Below are positions 42,171-50,839 of a stretch of 64,000 nt of DNA, one piece after another. Where the stretch lies: contig CAJTMV010000006.1 of assembly GCA_910577225.1 (NCBI GenBank), positions 87,583-151,582 on the forward strand. The letters run 5' to 3'. The position numbers were made by a program, and so were the translations under genes. The notes beneath the pieces are model-generated. The model was given only the letters and a program-made list of their open reading frames with translations. It was not told where the DNA came from and searched no databases. Every line of letters begins with the position of its first letter. The first letter of the stretch is position 1. This stretch comes from an uncultured Eubacterium sp. GTDB taxonomy: Bacteria; Bacillota; Clostridia; Lachnospirales; Lachnospiraceae.

Positions 42171-43715
42171 TCATCTCATCCTTGTGCCCACATAACAGAT
42201 GACTCCCGCCAGTACTGCATAGAGCAGGAAATATTTCAATACTGCACTTAAGATTTTACTTTCTGAACCCACCGCATTCATTGCTCCGGCTCCAATTGCG
42301 ATTCCCTGCGGACAGACCATCTTGCCGATACCTGCGCCCATTACATTTGCTGCTGCCATCCACTCCGCCTGAAATCCGAGCGCTGCCGCCGTCTCGCTCT
42401 GCAGACCGCCGAACAGCACACACGTAGATGTGCCAGAACCGGTGACGAATGCTCCGATTGCCCCGATAAACGGTGCGATGAATGGATAAAACGGGCCTGC
42501 CGCGGCAACGAGAAACTTCGCTATGTCAGAAATCATACCGCTGTAGCTCATAATCTTTGCCACTGCCATAACCGCACAAATAGTAAGAATCGTCTTCCAG
42601 TATTTTTTTAACGTCTGCGCAAATACTTCTGCCATTTCTCCTGCCGTCGCTTTTTGAAACAGGCCTCCGAGCACCGCAGCAATAAAAATCATGACTCCGG
42701 GCGTATTGATCCAGCTAAAAACCAGCGTATTAGCGCCTTCTCCGGCATAAACCACAACTGAACTTTTCATCCATGCAATTGCCTGATGTATTGGCGGACA
42801 CAGATTCGAAGTAACTATTAACAGCAAAAATATGAGAATAAATGAACTCCATGCCCGTACGCCTTCGCGAACGCTGATCCTGTTTTTGCCTTCGTTACTG
42901 TTCAAAACAGCAATGGCGTACGCCGCCTCCGGTTTTGGCCGAAATATTTTAATTGCCGCAATCATGCAGCCCATGCAGCAAATCGATCCGATGATATCCG
43001 GCAGCTCTGGTCCGATAAATTTTGCTGTTAAAAACCATGGAACCGTAAATGAAAGCGCTGCCGTTAATGTGATTCCCATCATACCTTTTAGTGCCCGAAT
43101 GCCTTTTCCACAGATACAAACCATGAAAAACGGTGAAAGAAATGTCAAAATACACTGAATCAGTACAACGTTTCCCGACAGTGACAACACATCCGTACCT
43201 GTTACAGAAGCAAGCGTAACAGTCGGTACCCCTACGGAACCAAAAGCTGTCGGCGTCGAATTTACAACCAGGCAGCCCAATACGGCACACATAGGATCCA
43301 GCCCGATTCCTACGAGCATCGACGCCGGTATGGCAACTGCCGTGCCGAATCCCGCCATCCCCTCCATAAAATTACCGAACCCCCATCCGATAATTAAGGC
43401 CAGTACTCTCTGATCTTTTGAAACGCCCGCCAGCATTTTTTTGATCAGTTCCATCGCCCCGGTTTTTAACGTCAGATTGTATGTAAACAAAGCTGCAAGA
43501 ATCACCAGACAAATCGGCCAAAGCGCATTCAGCACCCCCTCCAATGCAGCCGTTATGGTACATGCAGCGCTCAGTTTCCAGTAACCAAACGCTAATGCCA
43601 TCGTCAGCAAAAGCGCTATGACACACGCTTTGTGCCCCGCCATCTTTAAACCGCTTAATGCTGCGACCAGCCAGATGATCGGCAGCATCGCAAGCAAAAA
43701 TTTTAATAGTAGCAA
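42171..43715 (-). CDS. lctP: L-lactate permease, LctP family
   Basis: A 514-residue protein with ~13 membrane helices; GFGNFMEGMAGFGTAVAIPA and ANVMGAGIGKMVCPQGIAIG are LctP hallmarks. I prefer a TTG start at 43715 (MLLLKFLLAMLPIIWLVAAL, matching the family N-terminus) with a purine-rich AAGGCGGGAGAGG region upstream; the longer frame to 43748 runs through an operator palindrome. Imports lactate with protons. First gene of the lactate operon. Confidence 0.9.
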   Translation of the reverse strand: MLLLKFLLAMLPIIWLVAALSGLKMAGHKACVIALLLTMALAFGYWKLSAACTITAALEGVLNALWPICLVILAALFTYNLTLKTGAMELIKKMLAGVSKDQRVLALIIGWGFGNFMEGMAGFGTAVAIPASMLVGIGLDPMCAVLGCLVVNSTPTAFGSVGVPTVTLASVTGTDVLSLSGNVVLIQCILTFLSPFFMVCICGKGIRALKGMMGITLTAALSFTVPWFLTAKFIGPELPDIIGSICCMGCMIAAIKIFRPKPEAAYAIAVLNSNEGKNRISVREGVRAWSSFILIFLLLIVTSNLCPPIHQAIAWMKSSVVVYAGEGANTLVFSWINTPGVMIFIAAVLGGLFQKATAGEMAEVFAQTLKKYWKTILTICAVMAVAKIMSYSGMISDIAKFLVAAAGPFYPFIAPFIGAIGAFVTGSGTSTCVLFGGLQSETAAALGFQAEWMAAANVMGAGIGKMVCPQGIAIGAGAMNAVGSESKILSAVLKYFLLYAVLAGVICYVGTRMR

Positions 43716-43734
43716 TGCCTCTCCCGCCTTTCTT

Positions 43735-43749
43735 ATTGGGTGACCCAAT
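43735..43749. promoter_or_regulatory. Operator palindrome 1 of the lactate operon
   Basis: ATTGGGTGACCCAAT, a perfect palindrome around one central base, lies between promoter and ribosome site of lctP. The TTGG...CCAA form is typical of FadR/LldR-type GntR regulators. Confidence 0.8.
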
Positions 43750-43828
43750 CAAATTGAAATAAACGTAAGAAATTAAAAAACCGTAATATATTATGTATTT
43801 ATATGCTATAATAAATATTTTTGTTTTT

Positions 43829-43843
43829 ATTGGGTCACCCAAT
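43829..43843. promoter_or_regulatory. Operator palindrome 2 of the lactate operon
   Basis: ATTGGGTCACCCAAT, identical arms to site 1, 94 bases further upstream (nine helical turns), which would allow looping between sites. Confidence 0.8.
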
Positions 43844-43947
43844 TTATGATTTTATTATAGCACCTTTTTTTCAAACATCAAGTATTATTTAAATTACCAG
43901 CATATTTCATGATTTTTTCTTTCTTTTTTTGTGCATAATTACAAATT

Positions 43948-43962
43948 ATTGGGTCACCCATT
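43948..43962. promoter_or_regulatory. Operator palindrome 3 of the lactate operon
   Basis: ATTGGGTCACCCATT, one arm slightly degenerate, 119 bases beyond site 2. The AT-rich gap 43716-43987 holds only these sites and presumably the promoter. Confidence 0.75.
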
Positions 43963-43987
43963 AATAGGTTCTTTCTTAAGCAAAAAC

Positions 43988-44027
43988 AAAAAAAGCCGGT
44001 AAACCATGTTTTCACAAGTTTACCGGC
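43988..44027 (-). terminator. Terminator after the coiled-coil protein gene
   Basis: GCCGGTAAAC pairs with GTTTACCGGC; on the minus strand seven T follow. It ends the 44082-45362 gene and insulates the lactate promoter. Confidence 0.9.
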
Positions 44028-44081
44028 ATTGCCTTTGCACCTATATTTCATTGATATATCTGTCTGAAATGACAACTCCTG

Positions 44082-45362
44082 CTATACCGCAATTGTCATT
44101 ACGCCTTTTGTATGCAGTTTTTTTCTTCTTCCATTTTTGTCAATATAGTTAATATAATATGGATATGTCTCAATCTCCAGTATCTCGCCCTGATCTTTTC
44201 CCTTTGCCTGGTTATCTTTCACACATTCCATATCGTCCAGATCTTTCTCACTGAAAATCTCACCCACTTTCAGCTCGTCCCTGCAGTAAAAACCAATTGC
44301 TTCCAGATACTGATTCAGCGCTGTCAGCAGCTTTTCTTCCATCTGCGCTTTCCCAGACTTCATCCGACGGTACAGCGCTTCTATCATCTTCCCGATCAGA
44401 TCTTCCTGTACCACGTGAACAAACGCCTGCAGCACATCCTCCAGCTCAGACTTTGGCGTAAACTGTCTGGCCGTTGTGCGGATATCTTTTTGATAACGGT
44501 TATACATTTTTTTATACGGATCGTAATCCGGCACAGACTCAAAAAACCGGTCCAGTACGGCTGTATTGGCAAATCTCGTTACCATAATCTGTATATTTGC
44601 AGCTGTAATCGTATATTTTTCTTTATTTTCTGTAATTATGAAAGGATTTTCCGTCTCATCCTTCTGCAGCATGTTTTCAAGTGAACGGTCTTTCATACGA
44701 TCCAGCAGATCAGTAATCTTATCGTTCGCCTGCACAAGTTTTTTGGACAGATGAAATGTTTTTCGCTTTTCCTCCTGAAAGTTTTTATCTATGACGTCAT
44801 ATGCCTGCTTCGTCTCATCCAGCTCTTTACTCATGGCAGACAGGCGGCTTTCATATTCTGCGTTTTTCTGCTCCAGCACATCGATACGCGCCAGCAGATC
44901 ATTCACATTCGGCGCATCCGGATCCGGCTCGTTCACTGCCTCCAGATAAGCATAGACCTCCCGAATTCTTGCTGCCAGCATCTGATTGCCTTTTTTCATC
45001 TCCTCTTTTTGTTTCTCAAATTCCTGCACAACCAGCTGACTGATTTCCTCTCCCCTGGACACTTCGTCTGTTTCCATCTGACTGATCTGAGAAACAATTG
45101 TCTCGCACTGGGAGAAGACGGATTCGCACTGTGCGGACACTTTTTCAATCGCGTCTTTATTCTCCCGCAGTTCCTGATAAGAATCGCTCATATTATTATC
45201 CAGAACTTCCTGCGTATCCAGCGTCTGCTGTACTTTTACAAGAATATCCCGTATACTTTTTTCATTTTTTTCTGACCTTCTATTATAATGATCAACGAGC
45301 AGACGAAGCAATCCGTTACATTCATCCGATAATACATATTTCAGGTTTTTCCAAAATCCCAT
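44082..45362 (-). CDS. Hypothetical coiled-coil protein
   Basis: A 426-residue cytoplasmic protein. Residues ~30-225 are mainly heptad-rich coiled coil (QVLDNNMSDSYQELRENKDA, LSAMSKELDETKQAYDVIDK); residues ~240-426 form a compact helical then beta-rich end (HTKGVMTIAV). The coiled coil plus a short beta tail loosely recalls GrpE-type exchange factors, but length and motifs do not match and I do not assign it. No signal peptide or membrane helix. Single-gene unit with own terminator. Confidence 0.75.
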   Translation of the reverse strand: MGFWKNLKYVLSDECNGLLRLLVDHYNRRSEKNEKSIRDILVKVQQTLDTQEVLDNNMSDSYQELRENKDAIEKVSAQCESVFSQCETIVSQISQMETDEVSRGEEISQLVVQEFEKQKEEMKKGNQMLAARIREVYAYLEAVNEPDPDAPNVNDLLARIDVLEQKNAEYESRLSAMSKELDETKQAYDVIDKNFQEEKRKTFHLSKKLVQANDKITDLLDRMKDRSLENMLQKDETENPFIITENKEKYTITAANIQIMVTRFANTAVLDRFFESVPDYDPYKKMYNRYQKDIRTTARQFTPKSELEDVLQAFVHVVQEDLIGKMIEALYRRMKSGKAQMEEKLLTALNQYLEAIGFYCRDELKVGEIFSEKDLDDMECVKDNQAKGKDQGEILEIETYPYYINYIDKNGRRKKLHTKGVMTIAV

Positions 45363-45487
45363 TTGATCTTCCTCGCTTTCTTATCCGCCATGTTCGACAT
45401 AAACTGAATTCATTATATCGGACAATCTGCCCAAAATCAATATTTTTCATACATTTTTGCACATTTTCCCGCTGTTTTTGGTATTTG

Positions 45488-45514
45488 AAAAGCAGGCGCC
45501 CAGCGCCTGCTTTT
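45488..45514 (-). terminator. Terminator of the redox module operon
   Basis: AAAAGCAGGCGC and GCGCCTGCTTTT form a perfect 12-bp stem with a very short loop, 130 bases after the 4Fe-4S gene. Confidence 0.85.
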
Positions 45515-45644
45515 CTATTTTGTATATGGTGAAGGATAAATCCAAGAAAGCACCAGAAATCCGATATCAAACATACTGCTTCTTTTTGTTTTTGTTTGAC
45601 TTCTAAATTGTATCATATTCGGATAAAGAAAAGCAAGTTATTTC

Positions 45645-46493
45645 TTAAATTTTAATCGCATCCTGACTGCATACATTTTTACACTGCCCGCAGTGGATGC
45701 ATTCCGGGTGGTTCGCTTCCCGTACCGGATCGACGTTCATTTTGCAGACTTTTCTGCAGGCGCCGCATCCGGTGCATTTATCGTGATCCACGCGGTAACG
45801 AAAAACGGAGATCGGATTAAATACCGAATAGACGGCTCCCAGCGGACATATGTATTTGCAAAACGGCCGATAAATAATTACCGCAGCTGCGACGACAATA
45901 ACAAGCAGCACATTTTTCCATACGTACAGCCACCCAAGAGCACTGTGCATCGACGAATTCATAAACGCAAGCGGAATACCTCCCTCCAGCGTTCCTGCCG
46001 GACAGATCAGCTTACAAAAATATGGCACTCCCTGCCCCAGTACATCGGTCAGACACAGCGGCAATAATACGACAAACAGTACTAAAATTACGTATTTGAG
46101 CTTACGCAGCAGCCTGTCGCCTTTGAATGTTCCGATTTTTTTCGGAAAAGGAATTTTATGCAGCAGATCCTGAATCAGACCAAACGGGCAGAGCCACCCG
46201 CAGACAAAGCGTCCGGTCAAAGCCCCGATAAACATTAAAAAACCAGCCACATAAAACGCAAATTTAAAATTCCAGCTTCCAATTACCGCCTGCATTGCTC
46301 CAATCGGACAGGAACCAAGCGCACCGGGGCAGGAATAGCAGTTTAATCCCGGAACGCACAGCTTTTTGAGCGGTCCTCTGTAAATCTTTCCCTGTACAAA
46401 TCCGGCCAGATAGCTATTCGTAAGCAGCGCCCACAATGCCTGGATTCTGTGCCGGCGCCATTCCGTTGTTTTTTTCTTTTTATCCAAGTCCAA
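45645..46493 (-). CDS. Membrane polyferredoxin, NapH/CcoG-like 4Fe-4S protein
   Basis: A 282-residue protein with ~5 membrane helices. Cys motifs in membrane loops (GRFVCGWLCPFGLIQDLLHK, CKYICPLGAVY) are of the NapH/MauN type, and two ferredoxin [4Fe-4S] motifs end the protein (CTGCGACRKVCKMNVDP and CIHCGQCKNVC). It should carry electrons across or along the membrane. The likely TTG start lies inside the stop region of the CXXC gene, so translation is coupled. Third gene of an operon with TlpA-like and CXXC proteins. Confidence 0.88.
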   Translation of the reverse strand: MDLDKKKKTTEWRRHRIQALWALLTNSYLAGFVQGKIYRGPLKKLCVPGLNCYSCPGALGSCPIGAMQAVIGSWNFKFAFYVAGFLMFIGALTGRFVCGWLCPFGLIQDLLHKIPFPKKIGTFKGDRLLRKLKYVILVLFVVLLPLCLTDVLGQGVPYFCKLICPAGTLEGGIPLAFMNSSMHSALGWLYVWKNVLLVIVVAAAVIIYRPFCKYICPLGAVYSVFNPISVFRYRVDHDKCTGCGACRKVCKMNVDPVREANHPECIHCGQCKNVCSQDAIKI

Positions 46494-46629
46494 TACACTC
46501 CATACAAATATTTACGGCCTTATCGAATACGACCTTCATCTCGCCGCGATAGATTCCGTATCCCATCATCAAAAGTCCTGCGCCCGCTGCGCAGATTCCG
46601 CGCCAGTCAAAACGGGCCGGGCGCCTCAT
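46480..46629 (-). CDS. CD1871A-type CXXC small protein
   Basis: A 49-residue protein starting MRRPARFDWRGICAAGAGLL with one membrane helix and ending ICMECIGLG (C42-x2-C45). It matches the small CXXC family named after C. difficile CD1871A, found beside 4Fe-4S membrane proteins and thioredoxin-like lipoproteins. The ATG overlaps the stop of the lipoprotein gene (ATGA) and its own end overlaps the polyferredoxin start. A thiol or metal carrier between the two larger partners is inferred. Confidence 0.85.
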   Translation of the reverse strand: MRRPARFDWRGICAAGAGLLMMGYGIYRGEMKVVFDKAVNICMECIGLG

Positions 46630-47267
46630 GGCTGCTCTCCTTTGCTTCTGGCGAGCTCTTTTTCTACGATTTCCTGCCAGTCTTCCAGGCTATGGCTCCC
46701 CAGGTAGCTTTCGCCGGTCAGATTGCCATTCTGATCTACAAAAAAAGTTTCCGGAACCGCTTCGATTCCTTTCAGTCTGCCGTTGAGCCCATCTGCATCC
46801 GGAATCAGAAACGGATACGTCGCTCCTGTACGCTCTGCCAGAAGTTTCGCTTTTTCCACCGCTTCTTCACTGACCTTTCCATCTTCACCCAAAGCGTCCA
46901 GCACAATACCTATAATATTTACATTTTTGTCCGCCATCTGCACATGCAGCTTCTCCAGATCCGGTATCTCATTGATGCATGGCGTACACCAGGTCGTAAA
47001 TATGTTTACCATCGTAAGCTCATATTCCTGAAAGATCTGATCGGTAAAAGTATTGCCCGTAATATCCTGTAGGGAAAACCCTCCCAGACTGTCCGTTTGC
47101 GAATCATTCTCTTTCTGAGCGGAATCATCTGCAGTTTCCGTATTATTTTCAGAAGGATTCTGCTGCGGTTTCTGACCGGAATCTGAGGCCGCGCATCCTC
47201 CCAAAATGGTCAGACACATTGCTCCTGTCAGCAAAACTGCATGGATTTTACGTAAATAAGTACTCAT
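46626..47267 (-). CDS. TlpA/ResA-like thioredoxin lipoprotein
   Basis: A 213-residue lipoprotein: signal peptide with lipobox ILGGC (Cys about residue 23), a Ser/Asn/Glu-rich spacer (~25-65) and a TlpA-type thioredoxin domain with active site TTWCTPCINEIPDL. ATG 47267 has an AAAGGAG site. On the outer face of the membrane it would reduce or exchange protein disulfides, fed by the membrane polyferredoxin encoded downstream. Fusion-free and complete. Confidence 0.9.
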   Translation of the reverse strand: MSTYLRKIHAVLLTGAMCLTILGGCAASDSGQKPQQNPSENNTETADDSAQKENDSQTDSLGGFSLQDITGNTFTDQIFQEYELTMVNIFTTWCTPCINEIPDLEKLHVQMADKNVNIIGIVLDALGEDGKVSEEAVEKAKLLAERTGATYPFLIPDADGLNGRLKGIEAVPETFFVDQNGNLTGESYLGSHSLEDWQEIVEKELARSKGEQP

Positions 47268-47289
47268 TCTGTATCTCCTTTTCATATAG

Positions 47290-48543
47290 TCAGTTAAAAG
47301 TAACCCAGACCGCAGGGCGCACCGCGATGTCCATCGAATCGGCCGTGTACCCATAACGCATCACAGTTCCGTCTGCCGACACAAATGCCGCGCTGTCAGC
47401 CGCCTTTCCCGGCGTACGCAGCCACCAGGATTTCTGATTATTTTTCAATAACAGCAGCGTTTTATAACGCTCGGCTTCTGTCTCATCGAGCAAAAATACA
47501 CGATCCGTTGTCTGACCGCCTCCCTGTGTGCCATACACGCTGTTTGCAGGTGTGACAATATCCGTGGGCAGCACCTTTTTTTGTTCATATTCAGAAAAAC
47601 AATTTTCATAAAATGTCCGGTTCAGCCAGTCACGCATGCTGGAGCTCTCCCATATGGCGTCCTGTCCGCCTGTCTGGTATACCGTCTGCGCCTGTACCGG
47701 CTTTTTACGAACCATCAAAAGTTTCTTTTGCGTACCGTCCGCTTCTCTTTCTGCCACAAGCCACTTTGCCGACCCATAAGTCACCGTATCGCCAACCCAT
47801 GCCTGCGCGAGCAGTTTCATTTCAAAATCCGCCTTTTTTTGCAGCGCGTCTTTATAATCTCCGACTTTATCATGCAGCAGACTGACTGCCTTTTGATATT
47901 TTCCCTGCTGCGCAGCCTGCAGCGCTCTTTGATAATTGCATTCCCGCACACGTTCCCTGGTATCTTTGTAGCCTTTACTTTTTGCAAATATCGTATTGGC
48001 CCGCTCATAATCCTGAATGCTCATTAAAAAGCTGCCTTCCAGATAAAATGCCGCCGGTGAGCAAAGAAAAATGCCCAGACTAACAACGGCGGCCAGTATA
48101 GCCGCCGCTGCCAGTTTTCCTGCGACATTTTTTCTACGCTCATTTTTATATGCCTGTTGTTTTAAGCGCCTGCACGCTTCGATCTGATCGGGAATGTCTT
48201 TATATTCCCTTCTCAGACGATGAAATTGTGCGATGACAGCTTCATAATCAGCCGCGCTTTTTGCCTCTTCTTTCATTCTCATACCGGTCTGATATACTTC
48301 TTCCCGGTGTTCCCGCCGCGCAAGGGGAAGTTTCTTTTTACAGCGTTTTCTGCGTGCCTCGCTGTCCTCATAGTCCCCCAGCGCTTCAAACATCGCTAAC
48401 GCCTCTTTATACATATGGACCCGGTCTTCAGGCTGAAGCATTTTTTCCGCGCCTTCCATACGTCTGACCGCTTTTTGATAATCTGCTTCCCGCTGCTGTT
48501 CCGGAGTCAGGATCACTTCCTGTTTTTTCTTCTTCTTTGCCAT
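47290..48543 (-). CDS. TPR-like membrane protein with DUF6273 C-terminus
   Basis: A 417-residue protein. Lysine-rich start (MAKKKKKQEVILTPEQQREA), helical repeats of the form YEDSEARRKRC and YKDTRERVRECN before and after one membrane helix (~140-165, LAAAAILAAVVSLGIFLCSP), and a C-terminal DUF6273 domain (SSSMRDWLNRTFYENCFSE, WWLRTPG, VRPAVWV). The ATG overlaps the previous stop by one base (TAATG). DUF6273 occurs in many surface proteins of Lachnospiraceae; function unknown. Confidence 0.82.
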   Translation of the reverse strand: MAKKKKKQEVILTPEQQREADYQKAVRRMEGAEKMLQPEDRVHMYKEALAMFEALGDYEDSEARRKRCKKKLPLARREHREEVYQTGMRMKEEAKSAADYEAVIAQFHRLRREYKDIPDQIEACRRLKQQAYKNERRKNVAGKLAAAAILAAVVSLGIFLCSPAAFYLEGSFLMSIQDYERANTIFAKSKGYKDTRERVRECNYQRALQAAQQGKYQKAVSLLHDKVGDYKDALQKKADFEMKLLAQAWVGDTVTYGSAKWLVAEREADGTQKKLLMVRKKPVQAQTVYQTGGQDAIWESSSMRDWLNRTFYENCFSEYEQKKVLPTDIVTPANSVYGTQGGGQTTDRVFLLDETEAERYKTLLLLKNNQKSWWLRTPGKAADSAAFVSADGTVMRYGYTADSMDIAVRPAVWVTFN

Positions 48544-49952
48544 TACAAAACTGTCTCCTTCACTTTTCCCGAAAAAGTCCCGTACAGCTTTTCTCCTCTG
48601 CTGTTCCATCGGTAAGGCCGTACTCTGACATAGTAAGTCTTCCCGCTTTTTAATCCGTCAATCACAAAGGATGTTGTCTCAATATCCATTTTATCCGCCG
48701 GCAGCATGGCTCCGTTAGACGCATACTGTATCATATAGCCGTCGCAGGCTGCGACTGGCTCAAAACTGACTGCGAGCTTTCCCGGCTGCGAATTATCCAG
48801 CAATATCTGGTTCGTTGTCGTTTCGGGTACCGATATATTTTGCAGTGCATTTTCAACGCTCGTGATATTTGGATCGAATATCGTCGTACATGCCGGAGCC
48901 ATTTCGTTCCATTCTTCTGAAAGAACATGCTCCTGCAGCTGTGAATCTGCTGCCAGCAGCTGTTCATCCGTAACATTGAAAAAGGTATCGTCGCCGCGGC
49001 AGTCATTCCAGGTACAGTCTACATTATACCAGACATTTCCGATTCGCACTTTATTCCACGCATGCCCCGGACTGGTAACTGTCACGCATTCTATTCCCGC
49101 ACGTCCGCACAATAGTGCAAACAGCTGCGCATATCCGGCGCAGACGGTGCTTCTTTCAAACAACACCGCGCTGATGCAGCTCTGGCTCATCTGCCTGTCA
49201 TCCGGATCATCGACTGCCATCTCCGTATCATATTCTACATAATCACAGACGATCTGATGTATCATCCGTTCTTTTTCCAGCGGCGTCTGCACCGTACGAA
49301 TCTGTGCGTCCCATTCTTCCAGCTGCTGTACAAATCTGTCTGTATACGCTGCCCGCGTATTTCCATCTGAAAAAATCTGATAGAGTCCTGCCGTCATCAT
49401 ATTTGTATTTTCTGAGTATACGACGGAATTTCGAATAAAATAGTACTGCGGATTTTCAAACAAAAAACAGCAGAATACTCTCTTCATCTGCGCCGCGGAC
49501 AGGCCCTCATAAGACACCAGAGGCAAAATGCAGACCGATACGGGTTCTCCGTTTCGATTGACCTGTGTGGTCTGAAACTGCTCTGTCCCTGTCAGATACC
49601 GGTCGGCCTGCTTTTTCAGGTTCAGATATAATTTCTTTTCTTCAGTATTCAGCAGACTGAAATAATAATCGCTGCCATTATCCGCCCAGACGCTGCCTGA
49701 CAGACTATACGAATCGTCTGTCTGTATGCTTCTAAGCGATAATCTTCCCGCGCGGTATACCAGATCGTCGGATTCATAAAACTCCGTCTGCATTTGTATC
49801 TGATTAAAATTTACATTCTGATTATAATTTGCGTTCTGATTGTAATTTGCATCCTGGCGCGTTCCTGCCTGCGTATGCACAGGATTTCCCAATACGGCTC
49901 CTGCCAGCAGGAGCGCTGCCATACTTTTGGCAATCAGCTGCTTTGTATTCAT
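48543..49952 (-). CDS. Secreted transglutaminase-like protein with Fn3 domain
   Basis: A 469-residue secreted protein: signal peptide ~1-29, a short Asn/Gln repeat (NYNQ/NFNQ units, residues ~34-50), a transglutaminase-like domain with the Cys-His-Asp triad (TVCAGYAQLFALLCGRAG; SPGHAWNKVRI; WYNVDCTWND) and a C-terminal Fn3 domain. Such proteins act as extracellular peptidases or crosslinkers of cell-wall peptides. It is translationally coupled to the DUF6273 gene, suggesting shared surface function. Confidence 0.87.
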   Translation of the reverse strand: MNTKQLIAKSMAALLLAGAVLGNPVHTQAGTRQDANYNQNANYNQNVNFNQIQMQTEFYESDDLVYRAGRLSLRSIQTDDSYSLSGSVWADNGSDYYFSLLNTEEKKLYLNLKKQADRYLTGTEQFQTTQVNRNGEPVSVCILPLVSYEGLSAAQMKRVFCCFLFENPQYYFIRNSVVYSENTNMMTAGLYQIFSDGNTRAAYTDRFVQQLEEWDAQIRTVQTPLEKERMIHQIVCDYVEYDTEMAVDDPDDRQMSQSCISAVLFERSTVCAGYAQLFALLCGRAGIECVTVTSPGHAWNKVRIGNVWYNVDCTWNDCRGDDTFFNVTDEQLLAADSQLQEHVLSEEWNEMAPACTTIFDPNITSVENALQNISVPETTTNQILLDNSQPGKLAVSFEPVAACDGYMIQYASNGAMLPADKMDIETTSFVIDGLKSGKTYYVRVRPYRWNSRGEKLYGTFSGKVKETVL

Positions 49953-50025
49953 CGAACAATTCCCTTTCTGATTCTGATTTAAATATTTCTGATCTAAAGA
50001 CCTTCCATAAGTATCTAATACGAAA

Positions 50026-50811
50026 TTAAAACAGATTTTTTTGGAATAATGTTCTGCTTAATTCAATTTCTTCCTCTGAGGCAAGACTGTTTTCAAACGT
50101 CACGGTTCCGAGTCCCTCATGTGCAGACAGCAGTCCGGCCTCTTTCAGCCTTCGCCGCATCTCCCTGGCCGTACCGTTACCGCCGTCAAAAATACGGACC
50201 CGTTCTCCGGCGATTTCCTGAATCAGCCTGCGTACGAACGGATAGTGGGTACATCCGAGTACAATGGAATCGATCTCCCGTAAATACGGCGCCAGAAGAT
50301 TTTCCAAAAACACTTTCAGATCCGCTCCATCCGTATTGCCTGTCTCTACAAATTCTACCAGGCCCGGACAGGGCAGTCCGATAATATCTGCTTTTTGTTC
50401 GTAACGCATCATCAGCGTTTTGTACTTATCCCCGGAAATCGTCATCGGCGTTGCCATCACAAGAATCGTCGGATGCCCCGCCTGCAGCGCGGCCGGTTTC
50501 ACTGCCGGCTCGATACCGACCAGCGGAATGTCCGGATACATTCCGCGTAAAGTGCGTACCGCTGCCGCTGTTGCCGTATTACAAGCAACGACAATTCCCT
50601 TGACCCCCTGTTCCAGCAGAAATTTTACATTCGCTATCGTCAGGCTGCGTATTTCTTCCACCGGTCTCGTTCCATAAGGCGCGTTTTTGGAATCGCCAAA
50701 ATAAATATAATGTTCCTGCGGCATAACCTGATACAGTTCTTTTAATACGCTGATCCCGCCCACTCCGGAATCAAATACTCCGACCGGCTGATCACACTTT
50801 GCATTTCCCAT
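50026..50811 (-). CDS. murI: Glutamate racemase
   Basis: A 261-residue MurI starting MGNAKCDQPVGVFDSGVGGI. Both catalytic cysteines are present: IVVACNTATAAA and SIVLGCTHYPFV. It makes D-glutamate for peptidoglycan. Length and motifs standard; it lies between two cell-wall-related secreted protein genes. Confidence 0.96.
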   Translation of the reverse strand: MGNAKCDQPVGVFDSGVGGISVLKELYQVMPQEHYIYFGDSKNAPYGTRPVEEIRSLTIANVKFLLEQGVKGIVVACNTATAAAVRTLRGMYPDIPLVGIEPAVKPAALQAGHPTILVMATPMTISGDKYKTLMMRYEQKADIIGLPCPGLVEFVETGNTDGADLKVFLENLLAPYLREIDSIVLGCTHYPFVRRLIQEIAGERVRIFDGGNGTAREMRRRLKEAGLLSAHEGLGTVTFENSLASEEEIELSRTLFQKNLF

Positions 50812-50839
50812 CCGTTATCCCCTGTGTCAAATATATCAT

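Noticed and set aside
43878..44075. 65-codon minus-strand frame upstream of lctP
   Set aside because: It runs through a terminator and an operator palindrome, has no ribosome site and no protein-like composition.
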